Below are positions 1 to 9,272 of a DNA stretch of 64,000 nucleotides, in pieces. This DNA is from Mesorhizobium wenxiniae (GTDB lineage: Bacteria > Pseudomonadota > Alphaproteobacteria > Rhizobiales > Rhizobiaceae): NCBI RefSeq assembly GCF_002284535.1, contig NZ_NPKH01000011.1, forward strand, positions 137,115 to 201,114. The letters are read 5' to 3'. Positions within the stretch are counted from its first letter, which is position 1. Every line of letters starts with the position of its first letter. The notes beneath the pieces were generated by a model. The model saw nothing but the letters and a program-made list of their open reading frames with translations. It was not told the origin of the DNA and searched no databases. The position numbers and the translations under genes were made by a program.

Positions 1-416
1 AGATCGTAGACCACCCAGCCGACGCCGATCGTCGCCAGTGACAGCAAGATGCCTGTAGGCACCGACATGGCAAGCACATTGGGATCGATCAGGAACAGGT
101 CCGCCCCGGCATAGTAGACGACGCACAGCATGGCAAAGCCCGACAGCCAGGTGGCGTAGGATTCCCATTTGAACCAGGTCAGGTGCTCGGGCATTTCGGC
201 CGGCGCCACCAGATATTTCTGGATGTGATAGAAGCCGCCGCCATGCACCTGCCATTCCTCGCCGAAGGCGCCGACAGGCATGCCCGGTCGCTGGCGCAAG
301 CCAAGATCGAGCGCAACGAAATAGAAGGACGAACCGATCCACGCTATGCTGGTGACGACATGCAGCCAGCGCACGGCGAAACTCAGCCAGTCCCAGAAAA
401 TCGCGAAATCCAACAT
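1..416 (-). CDS. puuD: Urate hydroxylase PuuD, N-terminal part (cut by window edge)
   Basis: The reverse strand from the ATG at 416 reads into the window edge and gives about 138 residues beginning MLDFAIFWDWLSFAVRWLHV. This has the membrane-helix pattern and the residues WIGSSFYFVALD and GGGFYHIQKY typical of PuuD/DUF989 membrane urate hydroxylases, which oxidise urate to 5-hydroxyisourate and usually end in a cytochrome c domain. The C-terminal part lies outside the window. The nearby uraH, xdhABC and puuE/uraD genes fit this role exactly. No gene lies between this start and the LysR gene at 553, so the two are divergently transcribed. Confidence 0.85.
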   Translation of the reverse strand, partial: MLDFAIFWDWLSFAVRWLHVVTSIAWIGSSFYFVALDLGLRQRPGMPVGAFGEEWQVHGGGFYHIQKYLVAPAEMPEHLTWFKWESYATWLSGFAMLCVVYYAGADLFLIDPNVLAMSVPTGILLSLATIGVGWVVYD

Positions 417-514
417 TGAAAAGTCGTCCCTGCCGATCGGCTGACTTTACGGACTGGACCGCAAACGGAAAGGGCCGAGCTGCACGATGACTTTCAAAAA
501 AAAATAGAAAATAT

Positions 515-528
515 TAGGGTTATCCCTA
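515..528. promoter_or_regulatory. Candidate LysR operator between puuD and lysR
   Basis: A short inverted repeat, TAGGG-TTAT-CCCTA, lies in the AT-rich divergent spacer, 25 to 38 bases before the preferred start of the LysR gene. Its position suits autoregulation by that regulator. The binding role is inference from position and symmetry only. Confidence 0.35.
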
Positions 529-552
529 CGCCGTATGAGAGCCCTAAGCCGC

Positions 553-1473
553 ATGGCCTACCTCGACAACATCGCCGTTTTTGTTCGCGTCGTCGAGCTT
601 GGCAATCTATCGGCGGCGGGCCGTGACATGCGCATTTCGCCGGCGGTCGCCTCCAACCGCATCAAGGAGCTCGAAAAGCACCTTGGTGTCAGGCTATTCA
701 ACCGCACGACGCGGCAATTAATGCCGACCGAGCACGGCACGGTGTTCTACTCCGGCGCCAAGCAAGTGCTTGAGGCGGTCACCGAGGCGGAGGCCGCGGT
801 CAGCGCGTTGTCAGGCCAGCCGCGCGGCACCATCAAGGTGACAGCGCCGCTCGGCCTCGGCCGGCGGCTGGTGGCCTCGGGCATCCCAGATTTCCACGAC
901 AAATACCCTGATATCGAGGTGCGGCTGAGGCTTTCAGACCACAATGTCGACATTATGAAGGAAGGCATCGACGTTGCCTTCCGGCTCGGTATCATCGAGG
1001 ACTCCAGCCTCAGGATGCGCGGCATCATGGAGTGCGAGCGGGTGCTGGTGGCGGCGCCGAAATATCTGGAGACGCGCGGTGAGCCGGCCGAGCCGCAGGA
1101 ACTGATCGGCAAAAAGCACGACTGCCTGATGCTTCGCTATTCCGGCGCGCGCGAATACGTCTGGACGCTGCAGACGGCTGACGGCCCGCGGAAATTCGAA
1201 GTGCATGGGCCTTATGACACCGACGATGGCGACGTGCTGACCGGCTGGGCGCTGTCCGGCCGCGGCATCATCAACAAGCCGCGCTTCGAGGTTGAGCCGT
1301 TCATCCGCGACCGGCGGCTGAAGGTGATCCTGCCCGACACGCCGCCGACACCGGTGCAGTTCGCCGCCGTCTACCCGCACAAGAAGCTGCAGGACCCGAA
1401 GGTGCGGCTGCTGCTCGATTTCATGGCCGAGCGCTGCCAACGGCTGATCAAGGATATTCTGGCAGGCAAATGA
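553..1473 (+). CDS. LysR-family transcriptional regulator
   Basis: A protein of about 306 residues with an N-terminal winged helix-turn-helix (residues 5-65; MAYLDNIAVFVRVVELGNLS, then a recognition helix region RISPAVASNRIKELEKHLGVRLF) and a LysR substrate-binding domain (about 95-300). The frame is open from an ATG at 535, but the ATG at 553 matches the usual family N terminus and is preferred. It lies divergent to puuD and directly upstream of two flavin-dependent monooxygenase genes. It could regulate either side; the inducer is not evident. Confidence 0.88.
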   Translation: MAYLDNIAVFVRVVELGNLSAAGRDMRISPAVASNRIKELEKHLGVRLFNRTTRQLMPTEHGTVFYSGAKQVLEAVTEAEAAVSALSGQPRGTIKVTAPLGLGRRLVASGIPDFHDKYPDIEVRLRLSDHNVDIMKEGIDVAFRLGIIEDSSLRMRGIMECERVLVAAPKYLETRGEPAEPQELIGKKHDCLMLRYSGAREYVWTLQTADGPRKFEVHGPYDTDDGDVLTGWALSGRGIINKPRFEVEPFIRDRRLKVILPDTPPTPVQFAAVYPHKKLQDPKVRLLLDFMAERCQRLIKDILAGK

Positions 1474-1548
1474 TCGCCGGCTGGCCGGTTGCGTCCCGTC
1501 AAGCCGGCGAAGATAGTCCCTGCGGAATTCACTCACCAGGGAAGACCG

Positions 1549-2571
1549 ATGGCCAGCGGTGCCAAAATGCATCTCGCCGTTTCACTGTTTCCGGAAAGCG
1601 CTCTTTCCCCTCCATCCGACGCCGGTCCGGATTTCACTCTTTTGGCCCGGTTTGTGCAAAAGGCCGAGACGGCCGGGCTGGATATGGTGCTGCTTGCTGA
1701 TTCCGCGCCGGCTGCAGGCGGCGACGCACCGAACCGGCAAGTGCCCTTCGAAGCGACGACCCTGCTGGCAGCGCTTGCGACGATTACCAGCAGGATTGGC
1801 CTCGTCGCCGCGGCGTCGACGGTCGCCCACCAGCCCTACAACCTCGCGCGCCGTTTCGCATCGCTCGACGTCATCAGCCATGGCCGTGCCGGGTGGCACG
1901 CAAGCATGGTCCCCGATCCGCGCGAGGCGACCAATTTCAGCCGTCCGGAAGGGTTTTCCCGCGACGATTTCCGCCGACGCGCGGAAGAATTCATCGGGAT
2001 CGTGCGGGGCTTGTGGAGAGGTTGGGATGCGGATGCCCTGCTGTTCGACCAGCGCGGCGGCCGCTTCTTCGATCCCGAAAAGATGCACCTGCTCGACCAC
2101 AAGGGCGAGTTTTTCTCTGTGCGCGGGCCACTGAACGTTGCACGCTCGCCGCAGGATATGCCGGTGCTCGTCATGTCAGGCCTGTCGGAGCCCGACATGG
2201 AGATCGCCGCCCGCTTCGCCGATGTCATCCTGCTGGACGAGCCATCGATCGCGGGCGCGAAGCCCGACGATCTGAAGCGCCACGCGCTTGCGTTCGGGCG
2301 CAGTCCTGGCGCGACAAAGGTGCTGATGACCGTCGCGCCGGGTGCTGACATGGCCGCCAGGCCGGACCTGATCGCGGATAGGCTCGAAGAGCCCTTCCGA
2401 TCGAAAAGCTGCGATGGTTTCAACATACTCATGCCACCGGCGCTATCTGTGCTCGACGATTTCGTCGACCTCGTGCTGCCGGAGCTTCGCCGTCGCGGCC
2501 TTCTCCGGTCGGATTATCCCGGCGCGACGCTGCGCTCCCATCTCGGACTTGCTGGGGGAGATGAACGATGA
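1549..2571 (+). CDS. LLM-class flavin-dependent monooxygenase
   Basis: A bacterial-luciferase-fold protein of about 340 residues. The segments TSRIGLVAAASTVAHQPYN and SLDVISHGRAGWHASMVPD are characteristic of the NtaA/SnaA/DszA branch, which uses FMNH2 from a separate reductase to oxidise organosulfur or nitrilotriacetate-like compounds. The frame is open from 1489, but the ATG at 1549 has a good AGGGAAG ribosome site and is chosen. Its stop overlaps the start of the next paralogue, so the two are translationally coupled. The substrate cannot be told from the sequence. At about 340 residues it is clearly shorter than its 428-residue neighbour. Confidence 0.85.
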   Translation: MASGAKMHLAVSLFPESALSPPSDAGPDFTLLARFVQKAETAGLDMVLLADSAPAAGGDAPNRQVPFEATTLLAALATITSRIGLVAAASTVAHQPYNLARRFASLDVISHGRAGWHASMVPDPREATNFSRPEGFSRDDFRRRAEEFIGIVRGLWRGWDADALLFDQRGGRFFDPEKMHLLDHKGEFFSVRGPLNVARSPQDMPVLVMSGLSEPDMEIAARFADVILLDEPSIAGAKPDDLKRHALAFGRSPGATKVLMTVAPGADMAARPDLIADRLEEPFRSKSCDGFNILMPPALSVLDDFVDLVLPELRRRGLLRSDYPGATLRSHLGLAGGDER

Positions 2572-3854
2572 CCGCCCATCGACGTCAGATGAAGCTCGGG
2601 GCGTTCCTGTGGGCAACAGGCCACCACATTGCCGCCTGGCGCCACCCAAAAGCGCATGTGACGGCAGGCGTCGACATCGAGCACTACATCCAGCTGGCGC
2701 GAACGGCGGAGGCGGCGAAATTCGACATGATCTTCTGCGAGGACGCCGCCGGCGTGCGCGAGGCCGATATCAACATCGCCAGCCAGACGTCACGCTCGAT
2801 CGGCTTCGAACCGATCAGCCTGCTTTCGGCTCTCGCGGCCCAGACCAGCCGCATCGGCCTCGTATCCACGGCATCGACGAGCTATACCGAGCCTTACGGG
2901 CTGGCGCGGACCTTCTTGTCGCTCGATCATCTGAGTGGCGGCCGTGCCGGCTGGAACCTTGTCACCTCCGCCAGCCACATCGAAGCTGCTAATTTCGGCG
3001 CGACCGGCCTGCGCCCGCACGCCGACCGTTATGAGCGCGCGCGAGAATTCGCTGCCGTGGTTACCGCACTCTGGCAAGGCAAGCTGGACGGGGTTTCCGG
3101 ACCTGGTCACGACGGCAGAAGCTTTTCAGTGCGGGACCCACTCGATCTGCCGCGCTCGCCCCAGGGCGCACCGGTCATGGTTCAGGCCGGAGCATCGGAC
3201 GAGGGCAGGGATCTTGCCGCCCGGACCGCTGATGTCGTGTTCACGGCAGCGCAGACATTCGAGGAGGCGAAGGCCTTCTATGATGATCTCAAGGGGCGTC
3301 TGGCGACCTATGGGCGCGAGCCGAACGACATCAAGATCATGCCGGGCGTCGCGCCGGTCGTGGCGGCAACCGAAGCGGAAGCCACGGCAAAATATGAGGA
3401 GCTGCAGGAGCTGATCCCCGACGATGTCGGCGTGGCGTTGCTTTCCAGCTATCTCAGCATTTCCGATCTGTGGCGCTATCCCATAGATGGGCCGCTGCCG
3501 GAGCTGCCGGCCAGCGAAGGCATGCAGAGCCGGCAGGCGCTGGTCATCGAGCAGTCGCGCCGCGACAACCTTTCGATTCGCCAGCTTGCCCGCCATTTCG
3601 CCGGCGCTCGCGGCCACTGGCGCGTCGTCGGAACGCCGGCCCAGATCGCCGACGAGCTCGAGGCACGCTTCGAGGGTGGCGCGGCAGACGGCTTCAACGT
3701 CATGCCGTCCTATTTTCCTGGCGAGCTTGATGCCTTTGCCGTGCTTGTCGTGCCGGAGCTGCAGCGGCGCGGCCTGTTCCGCACTGACTATGAAGGCAGC
3801 ACGCTGCGCGACCATCTGGGGTATGAAACGGCCGATGTGAGCAGCAGGCTGTAG
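2568..3854 (+). CDS. LLM-class (NtaA/DszA-type) flavin-dependent monooxygenase
   Basis: A 428-residue protein with the whole luciferase-like fold. MKLGAFLWATGHHIAAWRHP at the N terminus and TSRIGLVSTASTSYTEPYG and LDHLSGGRAGWNLVTS in the core are hallmarks of the NtaA/SnaA/DszA/DmoA subfamily. The start overlaps the stop of the upstream paralogue by four bases (ATGA), so they form a two-gene unit. No flavin reductase gene is adjacent, so reduced FMN must come from elsewhere. The substrate is unknown; sulfonates, thiophenes or aminopolycarboxylates are family precedents only. Confidence 0.87.
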   Translation: MTAHRRQMKLGAFLWATGHHIAAWRHPKAHVTAGVDIEHYIQLARTAEAAKFDMIFCEDAAGVREADINIASQTSRSIGFEPISLLSALAAQTSRIGLVSTASTSYTEPYGLARTFLSLDHLSGGRAGWNLVTSASHIEAANFGATGLRPHADRYERAREFAAVVTALWQGKLDGVSGPGHDGRSFSVRDPLDLPRSPQGAPVMVQAGASDEGRDLAARTADVVFTAAQTFEEAKAFYDDLKGRLATYGREPNDIKIMPGVAPVVAATEAEATAKYEELQELIPDDVGVALLSSYLSISDLWRYPIDGPLPELPASEGMQSRQALVIEQSRRDNLSIRQLARHFAGARGHWRVVGTPAQIADELEARFEGGAADGFNVMPSYFPGELDAFAVLVVPELQRRGLFRTDYEGSTLRDHLGYETADVSSRL

Positions 3855-3865
3855 GCGCTTGGCTG

Positions 3866-4939
3866 TCAGCCGGCCATTGCCTTGCCACGAGAGGCGGGGT
3901 GCGGAGCGGCTGACGCCGTGGCATCCGCGGCCAGCGCCGTCATGATCTCGGCGGCGGCCAGTGCCGCGATCACCTGCGGGCGCTTGTCCTTGACCGTTTC
4001 ACCGCCGATCGGCGAGACCAGGCGGGCAAATTCCGCCTCGCTGCCGTCCGTTGACTTCAGGAACCAGCTCCTGAACGTCGCCTTTTTGGTCTTCGAGCCG
4101 ATCATGCCGACATAGGCGGCATCCCGGCGTTTCAGCGCCTCGGTGGCGATCAGGAAATCCAGCGCGTGGTCGTGGGTGAGGACGACGAAGGCGCTCCCGG
4201 GCGGAGCCTCGCGCACCACAGCCTCGGGCATTGGCGTCAGGCTGGTTTCGACCGTGTCCGGCATGCCCTCCAGCGCCTCGACCCGCGTCTCGACAACGAC
4301 GACACGGACCGGCAGCAAGGCCACCGCCGAGGCCAACGCCTGGCCGACATGACCACCACCAAAGATGTAAACATGCGGCAGTTGAGCCTCCTCGGCTTGC
4401 GCGGCCGCAATCAGCTCTTGCGCCAACGCAGCGTCGACCAGCCGGATCGACACCTCGACCCTGCCGCCGCAGCACTGGCCGATTTCGGGTCCGAGCGGGA
4501 TATCGAGCGTGGCGCTGACATCCTTCCCCCTTGAGGGGAGGGCGGCGGCGAAGCCGTCGGGTGGGATCGCCGCGGCAGTGCTCGACGCTCTGGCGATGCC
4601 TTCTGAGACGACGCCCTCTGGCCGCTTCGCGGCCTGCCCTTCGCTATGGCTCCGGGCGTTCGTCGCTGAAAAAGCCAAATCGTTGGCTTTTTCTCGGCCA
4701 TTGGCCGACCTCTCCTCACCCCCCTCAACGGGGGAGAAAAGCATCTGCCGCGCCTTGTCGATTGCCATGTATTCGAGTTGGCCGCCGCCGATCGTGCCAA
4801 AACTTGCCGCGCCCGAGACGAGCATGAAGGCGCCCTTCTCGCGCGGCGTCGAACCTTTTGTCCCGGCCACCTCGACCAGGGCGACCCGGCCGGCGTCGGC
4901 AAGAAAGGCTTTCAAGCTTTGCACTTTCGAGGTCATCAT
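3866..4939 (-). CDS. xdhC: Xanthine dehydrogenase accessory protein XdhC with in-frame repeat insertion
   Basis: XdhC binds and sulfurates the molybdenum cofactor and loads it into XdhAB. The N-terminal XdhC domain (GTKGSTPREKGAFM, IGGGQLEYMAIDKARQML) and the C-terminal Rossmann domain (FGGGHVGQALASA, VLTHDHALDF, YVGMIGSKTK) are intact, as is the GQCCGGRVEV motif. Between IDKARQML and ATLDIPLGPEIGQCCGG, which I would expect to be nearly adjacent, sit about 73 extra residues of low-complexity sequence. They are encoded by a palindromic element (see 4517-4740). Without it the protein would be about 285 residues, the usual length. ATGs at 4945, 4939 and 4936 are possible; those at 4939 and 4936 are better spaced from AGGGA. 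Last gene of the uraH-xdhABC run. Confidence 0.9.
   Translation of the reverse strand: MMTSKVQSLKAFLADAGRVALVEVAGTKGSTPREKGAFMLVSGAASFGTIGGGQLEYMAIDKARQMLFSPVEGGEERSANGREKANDLAFSATNARSHSEGQAAKRPEGVVSEGIARASSTAAAIPPDGFAAALPSRGKDVSATLDIPLGPEIGQCCGGRVEVSIRLVDAALAQELIAAAQAEEAQLPHVYIFGGGHVGQALASAVALLPVRVVVVETRVEALEGMPDTVETSLTPMPEAVVREAPPGSAFVVLTHDHALDFLIATEALKRRDAAYVGMIGSKTKKATFRSWFLKSTDGSEAEFARLVSPIGGETVKDKRPQVIAALAAAEIMTALAADATASAAPHPASRGKAMAG
4517..4740. repeat. RIME/MITE-like palindromic element inserted inside xdhC
   Basis: Both ends carry related C-rich/G-rich palindromes in inverted orientation: CTTCCCCCTTGAGGGGAGG near 4525 and CCCCCTCAACGGGGGAGAA near 4720-4738. The interior holds a further hairpin (AAAAAGCCAA ... 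TTGGCTTTTT near 4670-4695). These termini resemble the C-rich/G-rich palindromes of the intergenic element at 53505-53668. The xdhC frame runs through the element without a stop. I infer a mobile palindromic repeat domesticated as coding sequence; the exact borders are uncertain by a few bases. Confidence 0.7.
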
Positions 4940-5009
4940 TCGCATTCCCTATCGGGAAATATAGAGTTTTCGGCCTGAATTGCACGCTTTCTGGGATTCC
5001 AAAGACTGG

Positions 5010-7358
5010 TCACGTGCTGGTCTTGGCTTCCCTCTTCAGCCGTTCGATCGCCATCAGCACACGCTCCGGCGTCGCCGGTGGATCGAGGCGCGGGCAGATC
5101 CGGTGGTCGGCAACGCTCGCCACCGCATCCGACAGAGCATGCAGCACCGACATGCCGAGCGGGAGCGGCGGCTCGCCGACCGCCTTGGAGCGGTGCACCG
5201 TCGGCTCGTGCGCCTCAGGCCAGTCGGCCAGCGTCACGTTAAAGATCTTCGGTCGGTCCGAGGCCAAGGGGATTTTGTAGGTCGACGGCGCATGGGTGCG
5301 CAGCCGGCCCTTGTCGTCCCACCAAAGTTCCTCCGTCGTCAGCCAGCCCATGCCCTGGATGAAACCGCCCTCGACCTGGCCGAGGTCGATGGCGCGGTTC
5401 AGCGAGCGGCCGGTCTCGTGCAGGATGTCGGTGCGCTCGACCATGTATTCGCCGGTCAGCGTGTCGACCGACACTTCCGAGCACGCGGCGCCGTAGGCGA
5501 AATAATAGAAGGGGCGACCCTCGCCCTTGTCGCGATCCCAGTGGATTTTCGGCGTCTTGTAGAAGCCCGCCGCCGAAAGCTGGATGCGGGCCATGTAGGC
5601 CTGCGTGACGAGATCGGCGAAGGCGATCTCCTGGTTGCCGATGCGCACCCGGTTGGGCAGGAACAGCACCTGGTCGCGCGGCACCTGGTATTGTTCGGCG
5701 GCGAAATTGGTCAGCCGCTCTTTGATCTGCCGGGCTGCGTTCTGCGCCGCCATGCCGTTGAGGTCGGAACCTGACGACGCGGCGGTCGCCGAGGTGTTCG
5801 GCACCTTGCCGGTCGTCGTTGCGGTGATCTTGACCTGGTCGAGGTCGATCTGGAACTCTTCCGCCACAACCTGCGCCACCTTGACGTAGAGGCCCTGCCC
5901 CATTTCGGTGCCGCCATGGTTCAGATGCACCGAACCGTCGGTGTAGACATGCACCAGCGCGCCGGCCTGGTTGTAATGCGTAGCGGTGAACGAGATGCCG
6001 AATTTGACCGGCGTTAGCGCCAATCCGCGCTTGATGAAGCGGCTGTTGGCGTTGAAGGCTTCAATGGTGCGGCGACGCCGCGCATAGTCGCAACTCGCCT
6101 CCAGTTCGGCGACGATGCGGTGGATGATGTTGTCTTCGACCGTCTGGTGATAGGGCGTGACGTTGCGGTCTGAGGTGCCATAAAAGTTCTTCTTGCGGAT
6201 CTCGAGCGGGTCCTTGCTAACGGCAAAGGCGACCTCGTCGATGACGCGCTCGGCCCCGACCATGCCTTGCGGCCCGCCGAAGCCGCGGAAGGCGGTGTTC
6301 GACACGGTGTTGGTGTAGAGCGGTGCCGATTGCGCATGAACCGCCGGCCAGAAATAGGTATTGTCGCAGTGGAATAGCGCGCGATCGGTGACCGGGCCTG
6401 AAAGGTCCGCCGAGAAGCCGCAGCGCGCCGCGAACATGAAATCGACGCCGAGAATATTGCCCTCGTCGTCGAAGCCAACCTCGTAATCGACCAGAAAGTC
6501 GTGGCGCTTGCCGGTGGCGATCATGTCGTCGTCGCGGTCGGGCCGGATTTTCACCGCGCGGTGGTGTTTTTTCGCAGCAATCGCCGCGAGCGCGGCAAAC
6601 TGGTTGCCTTGCGTTTCCTTGCCGCCAAAGCCGCCGCCCATACGGCGGATCTCGACCGTGACGGCATGGCTTGGCACGCCGAGCGCATGGCTGACCATGT
6701 GCTGGACTTCGCTCGGATGCTGGGTGGAGGAATAAATCGTGACGTCCTGATCCTCGCCGGGAATGGCCATGGCGATCTGGCCTTCGAGATAAAAATGGTC
6801 CTGACCGCCGATGCGCATTTTTCCCTTCAGCCGACGCGGCGCCGCTTTGATCGCAGCCGCTGCATCGCCGCGCCTCAGGGTCAGCGGCGGCGTGACCAGC
6901 TTGTCCTTGCTGGGATCGAGCACGCCGACGTCGGTGACGAAAGGCAATTCCTTGTATTCGACCTTGGCCAACCTTGTGGCGCGGCGCGCCTGCTCGCGCG
7001 TTTCGGCGACGACGCAGAAGATCGGCTGGCCAAAGAATTGTACCTTGCCGTCGGCCAGCACCGGCTCGTCGTGACGGCCGGTCGGCGAAATGTCGTTTTC
7101 ACCCGGCACGTCGCTCGCCGTCAGCACGTCGACGACCCCGGGTGCTGCGCGCACCGCCGACAGGTCCATGCTGGTGATGGTGGCGTGCGTGGCCGTCGAA
7201 AGCCCGAGGCAGCCATGCAGCGTGCCTGATGATTCCGGCATGTCGTCGATATAGACGGCCGTGCCGCTGACATGCTTGTACGCAGAATCATGGCGCTGGT
7301 CGGCGGCAACGCCACCGGAAATTTTTTGCGCCTTGAGGTTGGGAGCGTGCTTGGTCAT
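5010..7358 (-). CDS. xdhB: Xanthine dehydrogenase molybdopterin-binding subunit
   Basis: A 782-residue large subunit that holds the molybdenum cofactor and oxidises hypoxanthine and xanthine to urate. Family segments are clear: SAYKHVSGTAVYIDDMPE near the N terminus, QDHFYLEGQIAMAIPGED, RRMGGGFGGKETQ, TAFRGFGGPQGM and the C-terminal GEPPLPLGMSVLHAL. The open frame extends upstream to 7541, but the ATG at 7358 (MTKHAPNLKAQK) is chosen. It overlaps the xdhA stop by one base, so the two are translationally coupled. The length matches the bacterial two-subunit XdhAB enzymes. Confidence 0.95.
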   Translation of the reverse strand: MTKHAPNLKAQKISGGVAADQRHDSAYKHVSGTAVYIDDMPESSGTLHGCLGLSTATHATITSMDLSAVRAAPGVVDVLTASDVPGENDISPTGRHDEPVLADGKVQFFGQPIFCVVAETREQARRATRLAKVEYKELPFVTDVGVLDPSKDKLVTPPLTLRRGDAAAAIKAAPRRLKGKMRIGGQDHFYLEGQIAMAIPGEDQDVTIYSSTQHPSEVQHMVSHALGVPSHAVTVEIRRMGGGFGGKETQGNQFAALAAIAAKKHHRAVKIRPDRDDDMIATGKRHDFLVDYEVGFDDEGNILGVDFMFAARCGFSADLSGPVTDRALFHCDNTYFWPAVHAQSAPLYTNTVSNTAFRGFGGPQGMVGAERVIDEVAFAVSKDPLEIRKKNFYGTSDRNVTPYHQTVEDNIIHRIVAELEASCDYARRRRTIEAFNANSRFIKRGLALTPVKFGISFTATHYNQAGALVHVYTDGSVHLNHGGTEMGQGLYVKVAQVVAEEFQIDLDQVKITATTTGKVPNTSATAASSGSDLNGMAAQNAARQIKERLTNFAAEQYQVPRDQVLFLPNRVRIGNQEIAFADLVTQAYMARIQLSAAGFYKTPKIHWDRDKGEGRPFYYFAYGAACSEVSVDTLTGEYMVERTDILHETGRSLNRAIDLGQVEGGFIQGMGWLTTEELWWDDKGRLRTHAPSTYKIPLASDRPKIFNVTLADWPEAHEPTVHRSKAVGEPPLPLGMSVLHALSDAVASVADHRICPRLDPPATPERVLMAIERLKREAKTST

Positions 7359-8839
7359 CACGCCGCCTCGTGCCGCGAAACCTGGATCGGCGCCTTGGTG
7401 CCGCTGGTCTCGGCAAAGAAGCGCAACAGCAGGTTCCGTGCCGCTAGCGCCCGGTATTCGGCGCTCGCCCGCATGTCGGTCAGCGGGGTGAAATCCCTGG
7501 CATATTCGGCCATCGCCGCGTCGACTGTCGCCTCGGTCCAAGGCCTGCCGAGCAACGCCTTTTCCACGCTGAAAGCCCGCTTGGGCGTTGCCGCCATGCC
7601 GCCATAGGCGATGCGCACCTCCGCCACCGTGCCCTCCTTGGCCAGGGTCAGCAGGAATGCGCCAAGTGCTGCGGTGATGTCCTCGTCACGGCGCTTGGTG
7701 ATCTTGTAGACCGCAAACTTCGTGCCTTTCGCGGGTACCGGGACATGCACGGCCTCGACGAACTCGCCCGGCTGCCGGACCTGCTTGCCATAGGCGACGA
7801 AGAAATCTTCGAGCGAGATCGTCCGCCGCTTGTTGCCCCGGCGCAGCGTCAGCCGCGCACCGAGTGCAATCAGCGGCGGTGGCGTGTCGCCGATCGGCGA
7901 GCCATTGGCGATGTTGCCGCCGATCGTACCCATATTGCGCACCTGATCGCCGCCGATGCGATCGAACAGCGGCCCGAGCGCCGGGATGCGTTTCGCCAGC
8001 GTCGAAAACGCCTCCGTATAGGTGACACCGGCGCCGATCGAGATGACGCCCTCATCTTCGGAAATCGCGCAGAGCCCGTCGAGATTGCCGATGAAGATCG
8101 CCGGCGAAATCTCACGCATATGCTTGGTCACCCACAGGCCGACATCGGTCGAACCGGCAACGATGGTGGCGCCCGGCTCCTTGTCCAGCACGGCGGCGAG
8201 GTCGTCGGCATCGGCCGGCACGACCAGCCGCTGCTTGCCGGCGCCGATCTCGATGCGCTCGCCGTCTTTCATGGCCGCAAGCTTCTCGGCGATCGCCTTG
8301 CGCTCCGCAGCCAGCGGGTCCTTTGCCGCCTTGCCGTAGCTGAAGATGGCACGCGCGGCGCGGACAATCGCCTCGTAGCCGGTGCAGCGGCAGAGATTAC
8401 CCTGCAGCGCCTTTTCGATGGCCGCATCCGACGGCTCCGGCGACCGCATCCACAGAGCGTAAAGCGACATGACGAAGCCCGGCGTGCAGAAGCCGCATTG
8501 CGAGCCGTGAAAGTCGACCATGGCCTGCTGCACCGGATGCAGCCTATCGCCGTCGCCACGCAGATGCTCGACGGTCACGACATGCGTGCCATCGAGCGAA
8601 CCGAGGAAGCGGATGCAAGCATTGACGCTTTCATACACCAGCCGGCCGGCTGAGAGCCTTCCGATCAGCACGGTGCAAGCGCCGCAATCGCCTTCGGCGC
8701 AGCCTTCCTTGGTGCCTCGCAGCGTGCGCTCGAGCCGCAGCCAGTCTAGCAAGGTCTCCTCAGGCGCGACCCTGGTCAGCGCAACATGCTCGCCATTGAG
8801 GATGAAGCGTATCTCATTGCGTGTCTTGAGCCCGGCCAT
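7358..8839 (-). CDS. xdhA: Xanthine dehydrogenase small subunit (2Fe-2S/FAD)
   Basis: A 493-residue subunit with an N-terminal plant-type ferredoxin domain (CAEGDCGACTVLIG, about residues 48-61), a second 2Fe-2S helical domain (GSQCGFCTPGFVMSLYAL and NLCRCTGYEAIVRA) and a C-terminal FAD-binding domain (TIVAGSTDVGLWVTK, IGGNIANGSPIGDTPP). It passes electrons from the molybdenum site in XdhB to NAD. It lies three bases downstream of uraH and overlaps xdhB, forming one operon that couples urate formation to urate breakdown. Confidence 0.95.
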   Translation of the reverse strand: MAGLKTRNEIRFILNGEHVALTRVAPEETLLDWLRLERTLRGTKEGCAEGDCGACTVLIGRLSAGRLVYESVNACIRFLGSLDGTHVVTVEHLRGDGDRLHPVQQAMVDFHGSQCGFCTPGFVMSLYALWMRSPEPSDAAIEKALQGNLCRCTGYEAIVRAARAIFSYGKAAKDPLAAERKAIAEKLAAMKDGERIEIGAGKQRLVVPADADDLAAVLDKEPGATIVAGSTDVGLWVTKHMREISPAIFIGNLDGLCAISEDEGVISIGAGVTYTEAFSTLAKRIPALGPLFDRIGGDQVRNMGTIGGNIANGSPIGDTPPPLIALGARLTLRRGNKRRTISLEDFFVAYGKQVRQPGEFVEAVHVPVPAKGTKFAVYKITKRRDEDITAALGAFLLTLAKEGTVAEVRIAYGGMAATPKRAFSVEKALLGRPWTEATVDAAMAEYARDFTPLTDMRASAEYRALAARNLLLRFFAETSGTKAPIQVSRHEAA

Positions 8840-8842
8840 GTG

Positions 8843-9217
8843 TCAGCTCCCTCGGTAAGTCGAATAGCCGTAGGGCGATATAAGCAGCGGCACATGATAG
8901 TGCACCAGCTCGGCCATGCCGAAGCGGATCGGCACGCTGTCGAGGAAGGCCGGTTCCGGCAGCCTCAATCCCTGCCGGCGCAGATAGTCGCCGGCCGCGA
9001 AGACCAGCTCGTATTCGCCGGTGCGGAATTCCGCGTCGGCAAGCAGCGGCGCGTCACAGCGGCCGTCGGCATTGGTGACCGTCGTCTTCAGATGCGTCCG
9101 CATATCGTCGTTGATGCGGTAAAGCTCGATCGACAGACCTGCCGCCGGCCGGCCGGTCGCGGTGTCGAGGACATGGGTCGTCAGACGTCCGCCTTCGGCT
9201 TTCGACGTTTCCGCCAC
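8843..9217 (-). CDS. uraH: 5-Hydroxyisourate hydrolase
   Basis: A transthyretin-like protein that hydrolyses 5-hydroxyisourate to OHCU. The N-terminal [17 protein letters not shown] and the C-terminal signature [11 protein letters not shown], which forms the active site, are both complete. The frame is open from an ATG at 9289, but the extra residues are unlike the family. The GTG at 9217, preceded by GGGAG, gives a 124-residue product of normal size and is preferred. First gene of the operon with xdhABC, and divergent from puuE. Confidence 0.9.
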   Translation of the reverse strand: MAETSKAEGGRLTTHVLDTATGRPAAGLSIELYRINDDMRTHLKTTVTNADGRCDAPLLADAEFRTGEYELVFAAGDYLRRQGLRLPEPAFLDSVPIRFGMAELVHYHVPLLISPYGYSTYRGS

Positions 9218-9233
9218 TGGCTGCTCCCATTCC

Positions 9234-9272
9234 CGGTACAGTCGAACATGCCCGGTACAGCCGAACATGTTT
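9234..9272. repeat. Short tandem repeat upstream of uraH
   Basis: Two near-identical 20-base units (CCCGGTACAGTCGAACATG and CCCGGTACAGCCGAACATG) sit head to tail just before the preferred uraH start. In the longer reading they encode the similar peptides MFGCTG and MFDCTG. They could be a small duplication that moved the ribosome site. Function unknown. Confidence 0.6.
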
